Assembly: GCA_002412885.1 (NCBI GenBank)
Contig: DHVX01000055.1
Span: 1-64,000 of the forward strand
Direction of reading: 5' to 3'
DNA length: 64,000 bases
From: Bacteroidales bacterium UBA5197
GTDB taxonomy: Bacteria; Bacteroidota; Bacteroidia; Bacteroidales; Lentimicrobiaceae
The position numbers were made by a program, and so were the translations under genes. Within the stretch, counting starts at the first letter, position 1, and every line of letters starts with the position of its first letter. The notes under the pieces were generated by a model. It did not search any database. It saw only the letters and a program-made list of their open reading frames with translations, and was not told where the DNA came from. Positions 60,212 to 64,000 of this stretch are shown piece by piece.

Positions 60212-62488
60212 TCAGTTCAAATCAAAGCGATCAAGGTTCATTACTTTGTTCCATGCCGCTACAAAATCCTTTACAAATTTTTCCTGCGCATCGAAGCTTC
60301 CATAAACTTCTGCCAGGGCTCTCAATTCAGAGTTTGAACCAAAGATAAGATCAGCGCGGGTTCCGGTCCATTTCAGCTCACCTGTTACCCGATCGCATCC
60401 TTCAAAGGTTTCACCTGAGGCTAAAGATGGCTTCCATACATTGCTCATATCCAGCAGATTTACAAAGAAATCGTTGGTTAGCACTTCAGGGCGTTTGGTA
60501 AAAACTCCGAGTTCAGAATTGTCGTAGTTGGTTTTTAATACCCGCATACCACCAACCAACACTGTCATTTCAGGAGCTGAAAGCGTCAGCAATTGTGCTT
60601 TATCCACCAGCAGTTCCTCGGTGGATATCCTATAACTGGTTTTTACGTAATTGCGGAAACCATCGGCTGCCGGCTCCAGAAATTTAAAAGACTCCACATC
60701 TGTTTGCTCCTGAGAAGCATCCATCCGGCCGGGAGTAAAAGGAACAGTAAGTGCATGACCTGCTGCTTTTGCTGCTTTTTCAACACCAGTGCAACCTGCC
60801 AAAACAATAAGATCTGCGAGAGACACCTTCTTTCCGTCAGACCGGGAACTGTTAAATTCTGTCTGGATGCTTTCCAGTTTTTCCAATACTATTGATAACT
60901 GTGCCGGATTATTAACAGCCCAGTCCTTTTGAGGAGCAAGTCGAATGCGGGCACCGTTGGCACCACCCCGTTTGTCTGATCCACGGAAAGTTGAAGCCGA
61001 TGCCCATGCGGCAGATACCAACTGTGATACACTTAAGCCTGAATTTAAAACTTTCGTTTTCAAATCTGAAATATCATTCTCATCAATAAGAACATGATCT
61101 GTTGCTGGTATCGGATCTTGCCATATCAGTTCTTCTTTGGGAACTTCCGGACCCAGATAGCGGGATACAGGACCCATATCACGGTGAGTAAGCTTAAACC
61201 AGGCCCGGGCAAATGCGTCTGCAAATTCAAGAGGGTGTTCATAAAAACGTCTGGAGATTTTCTCATAAATCGGATCAAAACGCAGAGAAAGGTCTGTGGT
61301 AAGCATTGTTGGCGCATGCCATTTTGATTTATCGTGAGCATCAGGCATAACCAAACCTGCATCTTTTGCTACCCACTGATGAGCACCGGCCGGACTTTTC
61401 GTTAATTCCCATTCAAATTTAAACAGGTTTTCGAAGAAGTAATAGCTCCACTTGGCGGGAGTTTGTGTCCATATTACTTCCAATCCGCTGGTGATGGTGT
61501 CACCTCCTTTGCCTGTTCCAAATTTGCTTTTCCAGCCCAGCCCTTGTTCTTCAATGCCTGCAGCTTCAGGTTCGACGCCTAAAAGTGCTGCATCACCGGC
61601 TCCATGGGTTTTGCCAAAGGTATGACCACCGGCAATAAGTGCTACAGTTTCTTCATCATCCATTGCCATTCGGGCAAAGGTTTCACGGATATCTTTTGCC
61701 GCCGCAATCGGATCAGGGTTTCCATCAGGTCCTTCAGGATTCACATAGATCAAGCCCATCTGCACTGCAGCAAGCGGATTTTCGAGATCACGTGTATGTA
61801 TATCTCCGTCAGCATCATCATCAGAAACTGTTACACCACCATCTTTCTCTACACCTTCAGATCCGCTTGCATAGCGGATATCGCCACCCAGCCACTTGGT
61901 TTCAGCACCCCAGTAAACATCTTCTTCCGGCTCCCATACATCGGCACGCCCACCTGCAAATCCAAAGGTTTTGAATCCCATTGATTCCAGCGCTACATTG
62001 CCGGCAAGAATCATAAGATCTGCCCACGATATTTTGCGGCCATACTTTTGCTTTATCGGCCAAAGCAACCTTCTTGCTTTGTCGAGATTGACATTATCGG
62101 GCCAGCTGTTAAGCGGAGCAAAACGCTGTTGACCGCCACCTGCTCCTCCCCGACCGTCGCCTGTGCGGTAAGTTCCGGCGCTGTGCCATGCCATTCGGAT
62201 AAAAAACGGACCGTAATGACCAAAATCTGCAGGCCACCAATCCTGAGAGTCGGTCATTAGTTTGTGAAGATCTTTTTTTAAAGCTGCATAATCCAGACTT
62301 TTAAATTCTTTAGCGTAGTCAAAATCATCTCCCATTGGGTTCGACAAAGCAGAGTGCTGTCGCAATGTATTTAACTTTAACTGATTGGGCCACCAATCAC
62401 GATTTTTTGTACCTCCAGCACCAACATTGTGTTTATGAGATGCTCCTGTAACAGGGCATTTTCCGCCCTTATTTGAATTACTTTCCAT
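60212..62488 (-). CDS. katG: Catalase-peroxidase KatG
   Basis: A 758-residue bifunctional haem enzyme that removes hydrogen peroxide. The distal triad is Arg98, Trp101 and His102 (IRMAWHSAGTYR), proximal His289 lies in AGGHTFGKTHGAG, and the Met-Tyr-Trp crosslink would join Trp101, Tyr248 and Met274; Tyr-Met and Met-His spacings equal those of E. coli KatG. The loop between Trp101 and Tyr248 is about 26 residues longer and very acidic (SDDDADGDIHTRD). The N- and C-terminal halves show the usual duplication. A TAAATTTG -7 box lies upstream. Confidence 0.97.
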   Translation of the reverse strand: MESNSNKGGKCPVTGASHKHNVGAGGTKNRDWWPNQLKLNTLRQHSALSNPMGDDFDYAKEFKSLDYAALKKDLHKLMTDSQDWWPADFGHYGPFFIRMAWHSAGTYRTGDGRGGAGGGQQRFAPLNSWPDNVNLDKARRLLWPIKQKYGRKISWADLMILAGNVALESMGFKTFGFAGGRADVWEPEEDVYWGAETKWLGGDIRYASGSEGVEKDGGVTVSDDDADGDIHTRDLENPLAAVQMGLIYVNPEGPDGNPDPIAAAKDIRETFARMAMDDEETVALIAGGHTFGKTHGAGDAALLGVEPEAAGIEEQGLGWKSKFGTGKGGDTITSGLEVIWTQTPAKWSYYFFENLFKFEWELTKSPAGAHQWVAKDAGLVMPDAHDKSKWHAPTMLTTDLSLRFDPIYEKISRRFYEHPLEFADAFARAWFKLTHRDMGPVSRYLGPEVPKEELIWQDPIPATDHVLIDENDISDLKTKVLNSGLSVSQLVSAAWASASTFRGSDKRGGANGARIRLAPQKDWAVNNPAQLSIVLEKLESIQTEFNSSRSDGKKVSLADLIVLAGCTGVEKAAKAAGHALTVPFTPGRMDASQEQTDVESFKFLEPAADGFRNYVKTSYRISTEELLVDKAQLLTLSAPEMTVLVGGMRVLKTNYDNSELGVFTKRPEVLTNDFFVNLLDMSNVWKPSLASGETFEGCDRVTGELKWTGTRADLIFGSNSELRALAEVYGSFDAQEKFVKDFVAAWNKVMNLDRFDLN

Positions 62489-62520
62489 TTTTTAATATGT
62501 ATTTGTTTATAATCGAACAT

Positions 62521-62528
62521 CAAATTTA
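62521..62528 (-). promoter_or_regulatory. Candidate katG promoter -7 box
   Basis: On the minus strand TAAATTTG fits TAnnTTTG exactly and would give a leader of about 25-30 nt to the katG ATG. The expected TTTG -33 box is not matched well, so activator help is possible. Confidence 0.45.
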
Positions 62529-62762
62529 ATAAAAAAAATGCAGATTCACGTAAGTAAAACTTTTGAAATAAATGCCCCTCTAGCTCCCATTTGTCTTTAA
62601 CTCAACCTGCAGGCTCAGACATCAGGAAAAACCAAAGAATTTTACGAACGTATTTTTCCGCTTACCGGGAAATTATATTAGAAATTGGAAATTGGTCCCG
62701 ATATCGGGAAGAAATTGAAAATTAGAAATTGGAAATTGGAAATTGAAAACTCCTACACTCTT

Positions 62763-62888
62763 CCTCGGCTAAGCGGAATTTAGCTTCGCTGAGCCTGCCC
62801 TGATTGGAGGGCTCGTCCGCAAAGGCGGCCTCGGTTGCAATTCCACTTTGAACACCATTGAATTTGTAATTCAATATATTATGCCGGC
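62763..62888 (-). repeat. Dispersed repeat R2, copy 3 (partial)
   Basis: On the minus strand it runs from ccggcataatatattgaatt through gcggacgagccctccaatca to cgcttagccgag. It lacks the left third seen in copies 1 and 2. The right part is almost identical to copy 2. Confidence 0.65.
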
Positions 62889-63144
62889 GATTTAGCTTTG
62901 CTTCGCCAGATATAATCAATAAGACCTCACACGTTGAAAGAAAACTTGGTAGGTCACTCCGTCACTCGCTTCGTTCGTTTCATTCGTCACCCAACGGCTC
63001 AGCCTGTTATTTGAATTTTTAAAGTTGAGGTAAGTCGGGCAGGTTGGAAATTGGAAATTGCTTGTCTCGGGAGCACGAAGCGATAACGAGAGAAATTGGA
63101 AATTGGAAATTCCTTCTCTCTTCTCTTCACTGAGTTTTTATAGC

Positions 63145-63152
63145 TATTTTTG
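63145..63152 (+). promoter_or_regulatory. Candidate promoter -7 box of the TonB-receptor gene
   Basis: TATTTTTG fits TAnnTTTG and lies 67 bases before the receptor ATG. No clear -33 element accompanies it. Confidence 0.4.
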
Positions 63153-63219
63153 CAAATCAAATCCTGAAATCGCGTTACTTATTGCGCATATCAAACCTTT
63201 GAACTTTTAAAATTACTCA

Positions 63220-64000
63220 ATGTCAACTCGTTATTTTATTGTTATTACCCTTGTTATACTGCAATTTTCCGGCCTGGCACAAAAAGTTACAGTTGCCGAC
63301 CGCACCACCGGGCAACCCTTGGTCAATGTTGCTATTATTTCCGAAAACCCTTCAGTTTCTGCTACAACCAATGTGAGGGGTCAGGCAGATATCGCAGCTT
63401 TCAAAGGTGCCGAAAGTATCACGTTCAGGCACATCGGTTATCAAACCCGCACCTTGTCGATTGCCGAAGTTGAGAAGTTGCGGTTTTTTATCGACCTCAG
63501 CCCTACCCGCATAACGCTTGACGAGGTAATTATTTCGGCCAACCGCTGGGAGCAAAATGAGCGTGAGATTCCACAAAGGGTTGAGAAACTCAATATGCAA
63601 CAGATTGCTTTTGCCAATCCGCAAACGGCTGCCGATCTTTTAAGTGTTGGCGGTTATGCCTATATTCAGAAGAGTCAGCTGGCCGGCGGTTCTCCGATTT
63701 TGCGTGGCTTTGCAACCAACCGGGTAATGCTGGTAATTGATGGCGTAAGGATGAACAACGCAATTTTCAGAACCGGCAACCTGCAGAATGTAATTTCGAT
63801 AGATGCAGCTTCGGTTGAAAACAGCGAAATTCTTTTCGGTCCTGGCGCAGTAATGTATGGCAGCGATGCCATTGGCGGAGTTATGGATTTCCATACCCTG
63901 AAGCCAAAATTTTCCAGTGACGGTAAACCCTTTGTCAGTGGAAATACATTCGCGCGGTTCTCTTCAGCCAACATTGAGAAAACCGGGCACCTCGATTTCA
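63220..64000 (+). CDS. TonB-dependent outer-membrane receptor, 5' part (cut by window end)
   Basis: The gene starts at the ATG at 63220 and is open for 260 codons to the window edge. Residues 1-20 are a signal peptide (MSTRYFIVITLVILQFSGLA). Residues about 21-100 form a carboxypeptidase-regulatory-like beta domain (VTVADRTTGQPLVNVAI), and from about 105 a TonB plug domain begins (LDEVIISANRWEQ, SPILRGFATNRVMLVIDGVRMNNAIFRTGNLQNV, EILFGPGAVMYGSDAIGGVMDF). It imports an unknown ligand, with energy from the TonB-ExbB-ExbD system. The barrel lies outside the window. Confidence 0.93.
   Translation, partial: MSTRYFIVITLVILQFSGLAQKVTVADRTTGQPLVNVAIISENPSVSATTNVRGQADIAAFKGAESITFRHIGYQTRTLSIAEVEKLRFFIDLSPTRITLDEVIISANRWEQNEREIPQRVEKLNMQQIAFANPQTAADLLSVGGYAYIQKSQLAGGSPILRGFATNRVMLVIDGVRMNNAIFRTGNLQNVISIDAASVENSEILFGPGAVMYGSDAIGGVMDFHTLKPKFSSDGKPFVSGNTFARFSSANIEKTGHLDF

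Larger units (their letters stand above)
62489..63219. other. Repeat-rich intergenic region between katG and the TonB receptor
   Basis: A 731-base gap between divergent genes. It contains the katG promoter box, two gaaattg-type heptamer tracts (about 62684-62750 and 63045-63112), R2 copy 3 (62763-62888), a tcactcgcttcgttcgtttc stretch (about 62950-62985) and a possible -7 box for the receptor. No gene is supported. Confidence 0.6.

Overview
The window reads as a chromosome segment of a Bacteroidota (Bacteroidales-like) bacterium. Three secreted proteins end in type IX secretion (T9SS) sorting domains, there is a LytS/LytTR two-component pair, the cytochrome bd operon has the Bacteroidales layout (DUF4492-cydA-cydB plus a tiny membrane ORF), several upstream regions carry a TAnnTTTG -7 box, and a TonB-dependent receptor begins at the right edge. 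No rRNA, tRNA, transposase, integrase or CRISPR array was seen.

Layout. 0.1-6.6 kb is a minus-strand block: DUF4159 protein, rsmE, a lipoprotein with three starch-binding-like repeats, a LytTR regulator with its histidine kinase, a small secreted protein and ddl. 6.7-8.6 kb is accessory: a copper-type HMA lipoprotein, a YefM-YoeB toxin-antitoxin pair, an attC-like repeat and an orphan secreted protein. 8.9-20.8 kb is a stress or ribosome-hibernation island: two P2-type cation ATPases, two short HPF/RaiA-like factors, two baeRF (eRF1-like) proteins, a stand-alone CheB-type methylesterase and a DUF202 membrane protein, with decayed remnants of an hsdS and an alpha/beta hydrolase gene. A CoA-disulfide-reductase-like flavoenzyme closes it.

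23.7-29.0 kb is a compact biosynthetic operon: UbiA-type prenyltransferase, type III polyketide synthase, methyltransferase, FAD monooxygenase and a second membrane methyltransferase. It plausibly makes a prenylated or methylated phenolic or quinone lipid, and lies immediately upstream of the cytochrome bd operon (29.3-32.4 kb). 32.6-47.5 kb holds T9SS clients, a DUF116 protein with a CrtI-like oxidoreductase, an orphan PAS sensor, a PASTA protein and an RluD-type pseudouridine synthase.

47.7-56.5 kb is an accessory minus-strand region: a NosR-like membrane flavoprotein with a periplasmic flavin reductase/nitroreductase fusion, then an aldo/keto reductase, an isochorismatase-fold hydrolase, a broken beta-barrel gene and small membrane proteins separated by long imperfect palindromes resembling integron attC sites. 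57-64 kb returns to core-like genes: a PMT/ArnT-like glycosyltransferase, an AI-2E family transporter, katG and a TonB-dependent receptor cut by the window end.

The most unusual signals are (i) the attC-like repeat family, three copies with different but self-complementary ends, one beside the toxin-antitoxin pair; (ii) the type III PKS-UbiA-methyltransferase-monooxygenase operon; (iii) the duplicated ATPase/HPF/baeRF island; and (iv) two further dispersed intergenic repeat families, each with three copies in the window. Starts were moved downstream of the longest open frame where signal peptides, promoter boxes, a terminator hairpin or family alignment argued for it.
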